NCBI GenBank assembly: GCA_013397845.1
Contig: VZTG01000483.1
Location: forward strand, 699,766 to 763,765
Reading direction: 5' to 3'
DNA from: Melanocharis versteri
Taxonomy: Eukaryota; Chordata; Aves; Passeriformes; Melanocharitidae
Length of the DNA stretch: 64,000 bases
The translations under genes were made by a program, and so were the position numbers. The notes beneath the pieces are model-generated. The model did not search any database, was not told where the DNA came from, and saw only the letters and a list, made by a program, of their open reading frames with translations. Position 1 is the first letter of the stretch, and each line of letters opens with the position of its first letter. Positions 36,201-48,470 of this stretch are shown here, in pieces.

Positions 36201-39200
36201 AGAAATTATTTTTGACTCTCTGCATAAGAACGCAAAGTATTAATTTCTATAATATTTTAAGGTCCTTCCTGAATTCCACTAAGGGAACTGCATCCCATTT
36301 TACAGGTATTGGTTCTAACTCCTCTGTTACAGCACATTTACCAGCTAAAAATCTCTGTACTCATAAGGATGTAGCAGGACAATATCTTCTGATTTTCTTA
36401 TCTCTACAAACCATAGAAAAATTAAGAAGTATTATGCCTTATCCTCAAGGACCATAAATCACTGTATCTCCTTGAAGCCAACGGAGCAGCACCGACTTGT
36501 AGAAACAGAAGATCTAGCCCTAGATTTTAAGTGCTTCATAAACACTTCACTCAAACGGAGAGATATAAATGATGATTCAAATGATAGTTTGCTTTCTGCA
36601 TATTATAGTTTACGTTCTTTTGCCCAATTTGCAGTACTTAAAGTATCAACAAATATAATAAAGTACAATATTACAGTGATCAGCATGAAGTACATAAAAT
36701 TACTATAGTTAAATCATGGAGTAAACTGCCAGCTTGTTTCTGCAGTCACACAAAAGCAATGTCCTAATCTCTTCTGACAAATGGAGATTGTTACTTATGC
36801 AGATGGTGTGTAGATGAAACATGAGTGCTTAAATTTTGCCAGCATATCTTTTCCAAAAGAATGCTTACCAGAGCAATCCTAAAGTTCACATAATAAAGAA
36901 CCATTTCTGTGCTGAGGTCGAGGTCAGAAATTGTAACCACCGTCAATCCAGTTTCAACAAATTGTCTGTATGGTTGAGACTTTGTAGTAAGACATTTCAG
37001 GGAATCTGGGAGCGTTTCTGCTCACTAGGGAAATGGACTTCATCTTGTTTGCATTTATTTTCTCCATTTTCTGCTCATGGGAAGACTTCAGAATCTTCAG
37101 ATGAGCAGAAGTGCCCAGGTTTCATATTCAATATCTGGGCATCATGGGATCAGTTCCGGGCTATCCCCTTATCTACGGTTGGACTTTCAGCACATCACTT
37201 ATCTTCTTTTTAGTGTTTAAATTTAGGTGTCGACTTTTTCACTGGAAAGTCGGTAATACCCAAGTGACAAATGTACTACAAGCTTGATGATTCTGTTGAT
37301 GAAAATTCTGTAAGGTTTTTGACTTCGGATCCCTTAAAAGCTCTTACTATGCATTGTGTAATTTGTGTATCGATGAGGACGTTCAGAATTCATAGATATA
37401 AAAATTATCTTCTGTAAAACTATGCTAATTAATGTCTTTATTGTGATGCATTCAGATTGTATCATGAAAAAATGAGAGTGCAAAACATTTTTGCCAGATT
37501 GCATTAGTGAAGAGTATAACCAAAACAAACAGTGAAAGTAACTTTAGCTTGCCTGTTTCTGAAGTTACTGGTGTACTTCAGAGTGCCCTGCAACAACCCT
37601 ATCAATAAAAGAAAAACAGGAGGCAATACCTTATATTCTGTATTACACTTCTTAGTGACTAAAACTGATGTTGTTTCATCTAGATCTGTACTGCAAAGTT
37701 TAGGTCACAAACTTTATGAGAGACTCTAAAGGTTTAATTTGTACCTTGGTTCAAGATATGGTATCTGTCATAAGCTCAGTATGTGTGTTCTAGAACTTCA
37801 GCTTCACTTAGATTTAAGCTTTAGGTTTTGTCCATGTGTTCTGACTTTTGAATGGGGAAAAATTCCTGCCTTAAGGAGAGGTCAGTGACTCTTATTTCAC
37901 ATAAATCAAGCCAAACTCTCCTTTACTTCTTTTATTATCAGGTGCAGTTGGCAATATACATGACAAGGGAGAGAAATAGGGAATAAAATATTACCAGCTC
38001 ATTTGAGAAAGAGATGAGGTTGTTCCCATTCCTCCAACACTTAAACAAGGTAAAGGCGGGAGGAGGGGAGGGGTATAAAAGGTCCTTAAGTGTCATCTAA
38101 CTTGCAAGATTAGGAGGGAAAAGTACCATGAGCTCTTAAAATTGTTCTAGTGGTCTTGGGACAAAACATACGTTTGAGTAAACAGTTAGAAGTAGGAGTT
38201 GGGAACAGTATTGGAGAATGTTGGAGCTGAAAGGCAACCGTGAAATCCTGTAACATAAGTAATGGTGAGACTTTTTTATTGAGAGTCAAGGCACTTGGTT
38301 TAATGTTCTTGGGAATATAAATAGGCTTTGTCATGGAGCTAGGGAGCAAGGGGAGTTCAAAAAGCAAGAGAACCAAAATGTACCAATTTGGTTTTGTAGT
38401 CCTGTGTTTTCAGGGGCCAGGAAGCAGAAAACTGATAGAAAGTCACTAGAAACTGTGTCCACATGAAGTCTGAAGACATTACATGTAGCCCAGGCCTTTT
38501 GGGAACTGGCAGCTCTGTGGAACAGCAGCTCTGACTGTGTGATGGGATAACTGGCAGCATTTCTTGGGCATGTAGCTCTGCAGGATGCACTCACCTAGTC
38601 TGACACCCCTTGGAGCCAGTGCACACCCTGCACGTGTGCTGTGGGCGATGGAATACTCTGCTGTGCAGGGTGACTGTGTTCACCAGCTTTTGGAAGCATT
38701 AGTCCGGCTGTGGAACATTCATGGGCATAATTGTGCAGAGATAGGTCAACAAGAATTACAGGAATAAGGTTGTGATGTGGTGGGTACTGTTGGTGCCTGC
38801 AGGCCTGCATTGTGCATCCATGTGGTGAAAGCAGGACACTTGGTCCATCTCTCCAGGTACACTCTGCACAGGCAGGGAGAGCATCCTCAGCATTCCTGAC
38901 CATGGCTGTGTAATCAGCACAGGGTGTTTTGTTTATTGCCCTGCTCCAGCTGAGACAATCAAGTGTAGGGATGCCTGACAGGTTTCCCCCATACAGCAGC
39001 TGGCACGTGATTAGGACATTGCATCTTCCTCTTTCCTGGTCCCCTGTCCCCTGCTTTGTTTCTGGATGAAGAAAATTTGCTGGTTTGTTATATGGTGGTG
39101 GGTTTGATACAGATTTAGTTCCCTTTTGGGACTTATGTGTTATGAATAATCTAATAACCTTGCAGCTGACTTGATGGGACTCCCTACTTTTGCTGATAGA

Positions 39201-40207
39201 GCTAGATGCTGAGGGTAAATGGGGCAGAGCCAGCTGAGGGAAAAGCTTTAGAAAGCCAAATAGCTGGCAATTACTGAGATGACTGAGGAATAGAAAGCAG
39301 TAAATAAGGATGTTTAGATGAAATTTGTTCTTGCTGAAGAGGTAATTATCTTTTCTGAGGGCACACTATTTTATCTCTGTGGGTTTTTGCTTGGCTTGGT
39401 GATAATTCACACACTATTTGAGAGCTGGGTGCTGATGTAAAGGTGGAGCCTTTGTAGCTGTGGCATCTGGAGGTATTTTATCTTTGGCAATAGTTGCAGG
39501 ACCTGATGAGTAAAAAGAAGGGAAGAGCTGAACTAGGTAAAAGTAATTAAACCTAAAGTGTAAATTACTAATGTGGCCTATTAAGTGGACTGACAGTTGG
39601 ACAAAAGTTGCTGTAGCTGGTGTGCTTTGCAGGAACAGTAAATAAAGAGAAGGAGGGGTGGTGTACTGGTACTGTGCAGTAGAAACAGCCTAGCAATTGG
39701 TGTTAGCATGGCACCAGAACAGAGGGAGCAATTTGCCTTAGTTTTTAGTTAAGTAGTGCAATAAAGTACAGTTAGAACACAGTTAAAAGAGGCTAAAATC
39801 AAAATTTTCTATGAGAATGTTTGGTAATAGAAGTTAATCTGATTTAAAAATCTTAGAGTCTATCCTAAAATAATAGGAAAATAGTACATATGCTACTAAT
39901 CAAAGAAATGTAATCCATATTGCTATGGGCCTGTTTGACTGCCAAAAACCAGAAGTCTTTATAACCAGCTTTGAAATAAGAATATGTGGGAACATGCACA
40001 TAAATAGAAAACAAGATGAAATGTGATGTATGTGTTTACTAACAGTACATTGTGTCAGGCTGACGTGCTGTTTTTCATTAGCCCTCCATACCACTTGATA
40101 CAATTTTAGGGTGTAAAGACATAAATTAGTAGAAAAATGTGGAACTGGTGGAAAGCAGACCACATGTAGAAGCACACAGTGGTAAGAGGGGAGGTGAAGG
40201 ACATGTA
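33211..40207. other. Presumed intergenic sequence, no gene recognised
   Basis: Mostly AT-rich. It has an A/C-rich stretch at about 35880-35950, a promoter-like GC/TATA motif at 38055-38080, and a GC-richer patch at 38500-38900. A minus-strand open frame of 89 codons lies at 34764-34495 with a true ATG and good start context but no recognisable domain. A plus-strand frame at 36836-37213 starts at TTG and shows no domain. Confidence 0.45.
38055..38080 (+). promoter_or_regulatory. Candidate core promoter: G-rich box plus TATA
   Basis: A 'ggcgggaggaggggagggg' box (38055-38073) runs straight into 'TATAAAA' (38074-38080), followed by 'ggtcc'. Box plus TATA is a good match to a TATA-type core promoter, but the spacing between them is shorter than usual. 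No exon downstream is recognisable, so this may be chance or a decayed LTR promoter. Confidence 0.25.
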
Positions 40208-40444
40208 CTGCAACAAGAGAAATTCTAATTAGGTGTTATTAAGTGTTTTCTTCAAAGTGAGCAGTGTTGAGCACTGGATCAAGTTGTCTGGAGATAAAAT
40301 TCCACCCTTGAAGAAGGTCAGAATTCTGCTGGAGATGAGCCTGAGTCGTCAGATCTAATGTCCAAGTTGACCCTGCTCTGAGTGAGAGGTGGGATCAAAT
40401 GATGTCCAGAGATCCCTTTTAAATTAAATTATTCTACAATTCTT
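40208..40444 (+). mobile_element. Old CR1 LINE 3'-end fragment
   Basis: The CR1 tail order is visible on the plus strand: 'gaaattctaattaggtgtta', 'gagcactggatcaagttg' (for the usual 'aacaggttgccc'), 'tgaccctgctctgag', 'gatcaaatgatgtccagaga', and 'attattctacaattct' at the end. It is strongly diverged and about 235 bp. The typical terminal octamer repeats are decayed. Confidence 0.8.
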
Positions 40445-43400
40445 TAAAAGACCTTTTTCCAAGGCAAAATTTATTAATGAAAGGGTGCTATCAGTGTATT
40501 TTTGCAAGCATGGAATTTTGGGACCCTTAAAAGTGTTTTCGCTTACTCTAGCTGTAGAATTCTGAGAAAATTTGAGAAGTACTGCCTAGTGTAAGAAGAT
40601 TAGTGCATAGATCAAAAACAATGACGACTGTAGTTATAGCAGGGAAACTGTTCTATGCATTGCTGTGTAAAAAGCTGGGAACAATAAGAATTTTTAAGGG
40701 ACAAAACAGATCAAATGAGGATGTATTAGCTGATTGCCACCTGACTGGGCCACCTGCGCTGATAGTCATGGGAAAGGCAGATATGGTTCTAAGATGACAG
40801 ACAGGCACTTCCAGTGGCCATTACCTGGAAATATGAGTTCAAACACAAATAAATTAATCAGGCATTTAGGGATTGGAGAGCTTTTCTTGAAAGGACTTAA
40901 TTTAGGAAGATTAGACTGAAAACCAAAATGTTTAACAATTCGAAGTACATTAAAGTGGTAAGCTCCATGAGAGAAGAAAGTTTGTTTAAGCTACTGGATA
41001 GGATGCTGGGCTCAGAATTGCTTGGTATAAGATTATGAAACATTGAAGAAAGTTACAAACCACCACAGCATCCAAGTTCGGAAATAACTTTCCAAAAGAA
41101 GTAATAGGGCCCTGACTGATGCTTGATCTGTTTTTAAAATAAATTATTTGATATGGCTGTGGGGACAGCAAAGGACAAGAGCTGATGACTTTGAAACGTA
41201 AGACGGGAAAGTACATAGTCTTTCCAGAAGTATAAGCAGAGCAGTTTGATGAAAAGCTACAGTAAATCACTCGGATTCTTAAATGTCATTAGTATTAAAG
41301 GGTTGTTATTTCTCCAAAGGATCTAGGACATCTTGAGGCACTGAAAATGTAAGAGATATTTATTACCAAGGAGACTCAGACTCAAGAGCTGCCTGCACCA
41401 GCATCCATACAGCTGTCGTGGCCCTCCACTGCGAGGAGCTGCATGGTAAATGGTTCTGTGCTGCCTTGGCCCAGGGGTAAGGTTCCTTCAGCTGAAGAAT
41501 TGCTCTGCTTGCTGGTGTTGACAGAAGGCAGACTGTGCACAGGAATCCCTTTGTCTGAAGGGCAGACTGCATCTGAACTAGGCCTGTGTTAACAGTTGAC
41601 TCAGCCTTGTCCATTCGAAGCCATTACAAGGGTCCTGTCCTGCCAGGGAGATACTGAGACCTGTTGAGTGTGTTTAAGGAAAGCAAAGGCACTTTTGAAC
41701 ACAACAAAAAGTAATCTGCATTTGGCTTGTTTTCATTTAGTCTAAGGTCTGGACACTTATCAGAAATTATTCTAAATATACAGTGCATTGAAAGTTTCCC
41801 TAAATTTCACTGCTCTGCAGTACTCAGGTTCTTATATACATCTCTTGTTTGCAAGGATTGCCTTTACATTTCCCGAAGGAAAATATCACTTTTCTATCTG
41901 AACACCCCAAATTTTTTTAAAATATAAAATAAACTGAAATTACACCATGCCTGACTGAAATATGTAACTCTACTGTTTTTGAAGCAGCAGAAAACAAAAA
42001 CCTTGCTTTTTGGAAATTATTTCAGTAGTAGTCTTTAAGTAAGAGTTTGCAATGGCTCTGCTTAAGAGTTTGTAGACACTGTTATGAAATATTGTAATTA
42101 ATTTTATTTCATCTCATATAAATGTGTGTTATTTGTATGTGGTAGCACTGAAGCCACCTTTAAAGGGGCAAGCATAGAATACAAATATGTACAAAGTGTA
42201 AACCTGACACATTTGTCATGTTGTCTGAATGAAACAGTGTAAGACCAGATTTTGGTGAGGGATGCAGTGATGCCTTCAATAGGATTATATTATATCTATT
42301 TTTCTTTCAGAATTAATTATAAATGTCACAGTTCTTCACAGCTGAAAAGACTGAATTAATTAGTGTGTCACCTGAGAGCTTTCGCCCTTTCTGGAAAGGA
42401 ATGAAGTGATTTGAAAGAGCACTGGAAAAGGCCCTCATCCTACTTGACCTTTCCAGAGATGCAGCAGACAGATCGATAGGGAAGTGACTGCAGTGAGCTG
42501 GCACCTTGCAGAGAGGGTGTACTTCAGAAGTGCCAAAACTGGTTATAAAAACATGGAGGCCGACTGCTTTGTTTTATGAAGAGGCTCTCCCTTTCTTTTG
42601 GTTGAGGCTGAGGTAGCATCCAACCATTTTGTCTGTACCCTGGCTTTATTTTTTTAAAACTTGTTTGCATCGTCATCAAAATCAAGCCCTTCCTCCTTCT
42701 AAAAGATTGGTGGTGCGAATTTATGATAGCTAATTGGGGGTGGGGGGTGAATTACCTAAGAAACTTTAAAATAGCTCTCTGAGGTAGAAGTTTTAAAGAT
42801 AAACTGGACTTTCTGTTGTTGCTTTCCTCATACTTTTTTTTTTTTAGCTCGAAATCAAAGCTAAATGGCACCACTGTAGAAAGTCTGAATGTGCCTCACT
42901 GGTGTTGGTAAGAATTGGTGATGACTACAAGCCCATACACACACTGCTGCAAGGCTCATGCTCCCTATGGGGTATTGATGCAGAGGTTTGTTCCTGTGAT
43001 CCTCGACCAGCTGTTTCCTTGAGGGGAAATAGTTGTGGTTGAAAGTGTGCATGCTAGATTCTTGGATTGAGGGTGAATTCCACCACATCAATCTTCTCTC
43101 CCAGACATTCGTCTTTCAGTGTTGAAGCCCACTTGCGAGGAGTGATGCAAAATAGCAAATGACATGTGGGTTGAGAGTGTGCCACCTGAGATGCTGCTCC
43201 TGAATCCCCTTTGATGAGCTTTCATGTAGTGAGGGTTTTAAAATATTTAGTTACAGGCGTCAGGGAATCCTATTTTCAGAGCCTGCCCTACCTTCTTCAC
43301 TTGTTTCCCAACAAGCACATTTATATATTCAATGTTTTGCTTTAATCTTTTTCTTGTATCAGTAGGCTCAGAACAGCTAACTGACCAGGGGGGAAAAAAA

Positions 43401-46400
43401 AGCATCAAGAGATGCAAAGCAAAACTAAGTAATTATGTTGATGATAGTACACAAACCAGGTGTATTTCTCCTAATCATTCCAAAAGGAGACAAGAATATC
43501 AGAAATGAGTTAATAAGGAACCTTTGCAGTGTCAGCACCTTTCTAAAGTTCAGTTTTCCAGCAGCTCAGAACTGTGTCTGCTACACTGCTCTGTATTGCT
43601 GTGTATGTGACTGGCAGAGAAATGAGTGAACAGGAATCATAAATTGTGCCCATACCAGCAGTAGCAGAGTAGCTGAGAGAAGGTTCTTGGCCAGGCACAA
43701 GAAGTAGGAAACAGTGATTATGAAGATGATTAAGATTATATTTATAGATAATACAGTATTCAAATATTGCCGATGGGGTATCTCAATAACAGCTCTGTTG
43801 TTTGTTACGTGGATTTTAGTATAATCCATTTGTGGTCCCTCTTGTTGAGTCATGAGCTTCAGTGAGACACCCTCACTTCCTCAGCTTTTGAGAGAAGTCT
43901 AAGTGTGGCTCAGTCCACTTAGTCTGAGATTCGTTCAACAGTCTATGACTAAAGGGCTATAATATAAACAGGTTGAGCTAGAAATGTATGGGTTTACCGG
44001 TTTTGGCAGTAATCTTTTGCTGTAGATGTGGCTGGTCTGAAACAGCTGACACCACAGAGAGCAGGCTCTGGCATTATTTACCTTTTCTGTGTAGAAGTAG
44101 ACATCATCTCTCCTAGAAAACAGGAGAAAAGATAGATTTGATTGAAATAACAGACTCTTTCAGCTGTTGTCTAATATGTGTAGTGATGAGGGCACCTGCA
44201 AACTGATGCTCTAATCTCTGGTCTTTGCTTTGAGGATTTTCTGTATTGAAATTAAAAAATTAATGGAGAAGGTGAAGAGAATTAATCCTTTCTCCCAGTA
44301 GACTGGAAATGTAGCTTACAGTCAAAGTAGAGTTGCAGTCTTTTATGCTCTTCTTCTGGCTCATTTAATCTTGATTTCCACTTATTTTACGCTGAGTGAC
44401 TTGACCGGGAATAATGGACTGAGTCTTTACTTACAGACATCCTCCTACACTGGTGATTAGGACATTTGTGTGAAACAGGGATTTATAATTTATTCATATT
44501 TGTGCATCTAACTCTGACAAATTGCCTTGAAGGGTAAGATGAAGGATGAGGCAGAAATTACTGGATTTTTAGGCCATGATTATATTGATCAGTTTAAAAG
44601 TTCAGTATTCTATGATTCAATGTAAGACAGAAAACTGGGTACAGGAGGCCTACAGAAAGACCCGTAAGTCATTTGTTTAAGCCAGCATACTGTGAATGCC
44701 ACAGGTTATGGCAAATCCCACTTCTGGCAATGGCAGAAGTTTTCGGTCTTATCTATTAAGAAATGATGGTTACTGGCTACTGCCTTTCCAGGCATGAAAT
44801 ACTCCAAGGTAAACAGTTCTCATACTCAGATTAATATGGATACCAAGGGAGAAGGTTTCCCTGCTTGCTCCATCTGTGTACCGTCCCTGAGCATTCCATG
44901 TACAAAGCTGTGACGTTTTGTTGCTGTGATTTTTCATCCATCTTATGTTCTAAATAATCGCTCTAACTTTGAAACCTGCTGAAGGAGGTTTTGTGTGCTG
45001 CTGCCTAGGAACTTGTCCAACTTATTCAGTGTTGTGCTTTGTGTTGTGCTCTTGCCCTCTTCTGGGGGTGAGAAGGGCAGTGTTGAATGACTTTAATCTT
45101 GAATTCCTCTGTCTTTAAAAGAATAAAAAGAAAGATGAAAATATTTCTTAGAATTTATGCCTTTCTTATCAGTCCTTCTCTTAGGGGATCTTTTTGACTA
45201 GAACATATCTATTTTCTGAGACAGTGTTTGTTATCATTTCTTTTGCACTGAAACAGAGTCTTTCAGTTTTAATCATCAAACTTGCTCCTGCTGTTCTGTC
45301 GGTAAAGGAGATGATTTTCAGTGATCTGTGGAAATTCTGCAGAAACCAGAGAGGCCATTGATGCCCCTAAAGTCCAAGTTATTGCCTGAAAGGGATCTTG
45401 GCAGAGAACAGCACTTGGTCTTCAGTGTGAAGACTATTAACTTACTGCATGGAAGTTGCATAAGTGCGTGAAAATTCTTGTTGTAGAGGTTCTTGCCTTA
45501 ATCAGGCAAAATGGGAAATAACCTGAACTACTCTTTTAAATGTAGAACAGCTTGAAGTTCTGTTTAAAATGTAGAGTGAAGAAGCTGTGATACTTTCTCA
45601 CCTGTTGCAGAGGAAAACATTTTATTTTCATTTTTCTGTTAGAACTTGACACATGGTCCAATAAAATGCTAATAACTCCTGCAGGGTGAAATGTAACCTA
45701 CCTAAAAGTCTAGAACTGCTGCATGGAAACTGCACAGGTCAGTCACTCTGGCTTGCATGGATTAATTTTTAACTGGATCTTCTGCGTGTGGTGTTCCAGC
45801 TCAGTTTTCTAACTCACCTGGTTTCAATTATTCTCCAGGAGTAAAAAAAAAAACCCTCTTGGTAAACTGTCAGATTGTTGTTGGTATGCTAATAAGGCTG
45901 GCTGAAATAATCCAACATGCCCAACATGCTGTTGCATTGGTGACCTTCTGGCAAAAAAAAATAGATGAAGGGAATATTCAACTTTCAGGTGATGCATGGT
46001 GCTTAAGAAAGTGATTGTTGGGCACTAGTGGAGTCAGAGAAGCAAGTTATGCAGAAATGCCAAAAATAAAGAGGTACCTAACTAAGACAGATAGGTACCT
46101 AATTCCACATGTAACTCACAGTTGCACACTCTCTTGGAAAGAAGGCTGGTTTGTCTCTCTCAGACCATGGCAGAAGAAAACTGGATTCTTTGCAATGAAT
46201 TGGGCAATGGCAAAGCCTTTACTCAGTGGTATAGAAAACCTGCCAGAGGAACTTTCTAAATACTGTGAAATTTCACACCAGATGACTGCTCTGTCTTCAA
46301 GATTTATGAATTTGTATAAATAAAGTGACTCTCTTCCTTCCCTCCCCACTCCCTGCTCCCCTTGCCTGTTTTTTGTGGTTTTTATCTTCTTTAATTTTAA

Positions 46401-46694
46401 AATTTTTTTTAGTTACATGGTTTGATATTTTTTTGTCTTGTCAGACATGTTAGAAATGCTGGACAATAGAAGCAAATATGTTGCTCAGTCCATATAAATT
46501 AGAAAATGAGATAATTACACTGAAAGAACAGGAAGGATACATCCCCTGTGATGTGAGAGACTAAGGTTTGTATCTCCACTGAAGAGAGAATCTCTGACCT
46601 CAGGTTTTTTACTATTATATGTGAGGAAACAGGTTAGACTGGCTTGGAGAGAAAACACTGGAATACTGGAAAACCTACATTGACTCATGATGTC
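40445..46694. other. Presumed intergenic sequence, no gene recognised
   Basis: AT-rich sequence with no exon that I can support. A T run lies at 42834-42845. The GC-richer patch at 41370-41660 has open frames on the minus strand without a known domain. A lone 'attctatgattc' at about 44607 resembles a CR1 end but lacks the rest. Confidence 0.45.
46691..46694. repeat. Putative target-site duplication, left copy
   Basis: 'tgtc' directly before the LTR start, matched by 47275-47278 directly after the LTR end. A 5-bp reading, 'atgtc', is also possible (46690-46694 and 47274-47278), so 4 and 5 bp cannot be separated. Confidence 0.6.
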
Positions 46695-47274
46695 TGTGCT
46701 GGGTTTTTGTGTGATAGAGTTTTCTTCGTAGCAGCTGGCATGGTGCTGTGTTTTGGATTTGTGTTGGAAACAGTGTTGATAACACAGGGATGTTTTAGTT
46801 TCTGCTGAGCAGTGCTTGCACAGAGCCAAGGCCTTTTCTGCCTCTCACACTGCCCTGTCAGTGAATAGGTTGGAGGTGCATAGGGAGCTGGGAGGGGACA
46901 CAGCCAGGACAGCTGTCAGCATATAAAGCAAGGGATTTTTCCATACTATATGGCATCATACTCAGCATATAAAGCCGGGGAAAGAAAGAGGAAGAGGTGT
47001 TGTTCAGAGTGATGGCATTTGTCTTCCCAAGTCACCATCAGTGTGATGGAGCCATTCTTTCCTGGGGATGGCTGAACACTTGCCTGCCCATGGGGAGTGG
47101 TGAATGAATTCCTTGTCTGGCTTTGACTGCGTGTGAGGCTTGTGCTTTAATGATTCAACTGCCTCTGTCTCAACCCATGAGTTTTCTCTGGGTTTTTACT
47201 CTGCCGACTCTGTCCCCCACCCACTGGGAGTGAGCGGCTGCGTGGGACTGAGTTGCTGCTGGTTGTGGTGACCA
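46695..47274 (+). mobile_element. Solo LTR of an avian endogenous retrovirus (near complete)
   Basis: It starts TGTGCTGGGTTTTTGTG and ends in 'gtggtgacca', so it has TG...CA ends. It is about 580 bp and carries no retroviral genes on either side, the product of LTR-LTR recombination. Internal landmarks, in order, are 'agcagctggcatggtgctg', 'ttgataacacagggatgttt', 'gagccaaggccttttctgcc', the promoter 'catataaagccgggg' with its TATA-like box at 46968-46974, 'tggggatggctgaacac' and 'tctcaacccatgagtttt'. The last two landmarks also occur in the inverted fragment at 61.7 kb. The flanks share 'tgtc' (46691-46694 and 47275-47278), extending to 'atgtc' if the last A is counted in the duplication, consistent with a short target-site duplication. 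The U3 has a partial repeat of 'cagcatataaag' (46918 and 46965). Confidence 0.88.
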
Positions 47275-48312
47275 TGTCTCCTGCACTGGTCTAAATTGCA
47301 GTCCCACGTAGTCTTGCTGATTTTTAGTGGTTGGGAGCATTTTAGTTGCTACTTATTATTCCCAGCTTGAGTCTGCCATGTCTATTCTCTCACAAAAGTC
47401 CCTGAAGTGGCACTTCTCGTGGAGCAGGCAAATGACTGTGAGAAAACAGAGGTCTTGGGAAATGCATAGAACAAACTTTGTGGGCCTTGAAATGCCTTCC
47501 TTAACTTGCTGAAACCTTTTGCCATTGACAACTTGCCAGAGACATATATTTGGGCATGGGACTTATAGAAACAGGGAAATCTGGCCACATGATTGTTTAC
47601 AAATGGGTTACAAACCCATCAAAATGTTTAAATCGGATGCACAGCTTTTTTTTTCAGGTTTATGTACCTGAAGTGAATATCCAGTACTAAGAGAGCCCCA
47701 GCAATCCAATAGGCGAGTGCAGATTGAGTGTTCTTAATTTGTCTCTTAGGATAGAGATCTGATTTAAAAAAATTGTTCTATAAATCAGCGTACTAATAAA
47801 ACTAGAAGAGACTCCAAACTATCTTTCTGGATCTTGGATCTTGTGTGTTCATGAACTGGACTTCAGCAGCCTGCAGTGCCAGTTCTATTAAGTTAAGTAT
47901 TAGATAACAAAGTAGGCAGTGCTCGGTATGCAAAAGCAGTTCTCCCAGACAGATAAATTACCAGGCTAAAGTGCAAGTATGCTTATTCTGACAATGAATT
48001 TAAATTATTGCCTCTAAAAATGGTGCATCTGTCCAAAGCTGTGAAACATCTAATTTCTTTCTTTTTTTTTCTTTTTTTTGCAAATGTTCATGGGCAAAAT
48101 AAGCCATGAATAACTGTAGTAGTACCTTCATCTATCCTGGTTTGCTAGTTTTTACACTATTCCACAAGAAATCACAGATAGTTCTTTGGTTTCATTTCAG
48201 CAGCAGAAAAGAAAAATATTTAGGCCCTCTTTAGATATTTAACCTCCTTTAGGGGCTAGAATGAAGGATAGGCTTGTAAGTAAAGCACTGGTCAGAGAAT
48301 TTTTCACTTGGC

Positions 48313-48470
48313 TGTAGCCTTCCTGAGTTACTGTGGGCAAATTAAATCCCTTTTTTTTTTTTTTTTTTTCTGTCGGGATTTCTGTAATATTGTTACCTTT
48401 CTGTCTTCCCAGAGTAGGCTATAACTTGTTTGAGACAGAGACCATCTGTTATAGGATCCATACAAGAAAC
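48313..48470 (+). mobile_element. MIR/CORE-SINE-like fossil, interrupted by a T run
   Basis: 'gagttactgtgggcaaatta' resembles the MIR block with 'ttgggcaagtcactta'. Further on, 'gtaatattgttacctttctg' and 'cttgtttgagacagagacca' resemble the later part of amniote MIR-type elements. A run of 19 T (48351-48369) sits where the element would normally have a C/T-rich stretch. It is very old and partial. Confidence 0.4.

Noticed and set aside
36836..37213. 125-codon plus-strand frame
   Set aside because: It starts at TTG, shows no domain, no splice context and no codon pattern that I can recognise.
44600..44625. Possible CR1 terminal repeat 'attctatgattc'
   Set aside because: The preceding 200 bases do not follow CR1 order.
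46015..46323. 102-codon plus-strand frame
   Set aside because: It starts at TTG, and I found no family resemblance.
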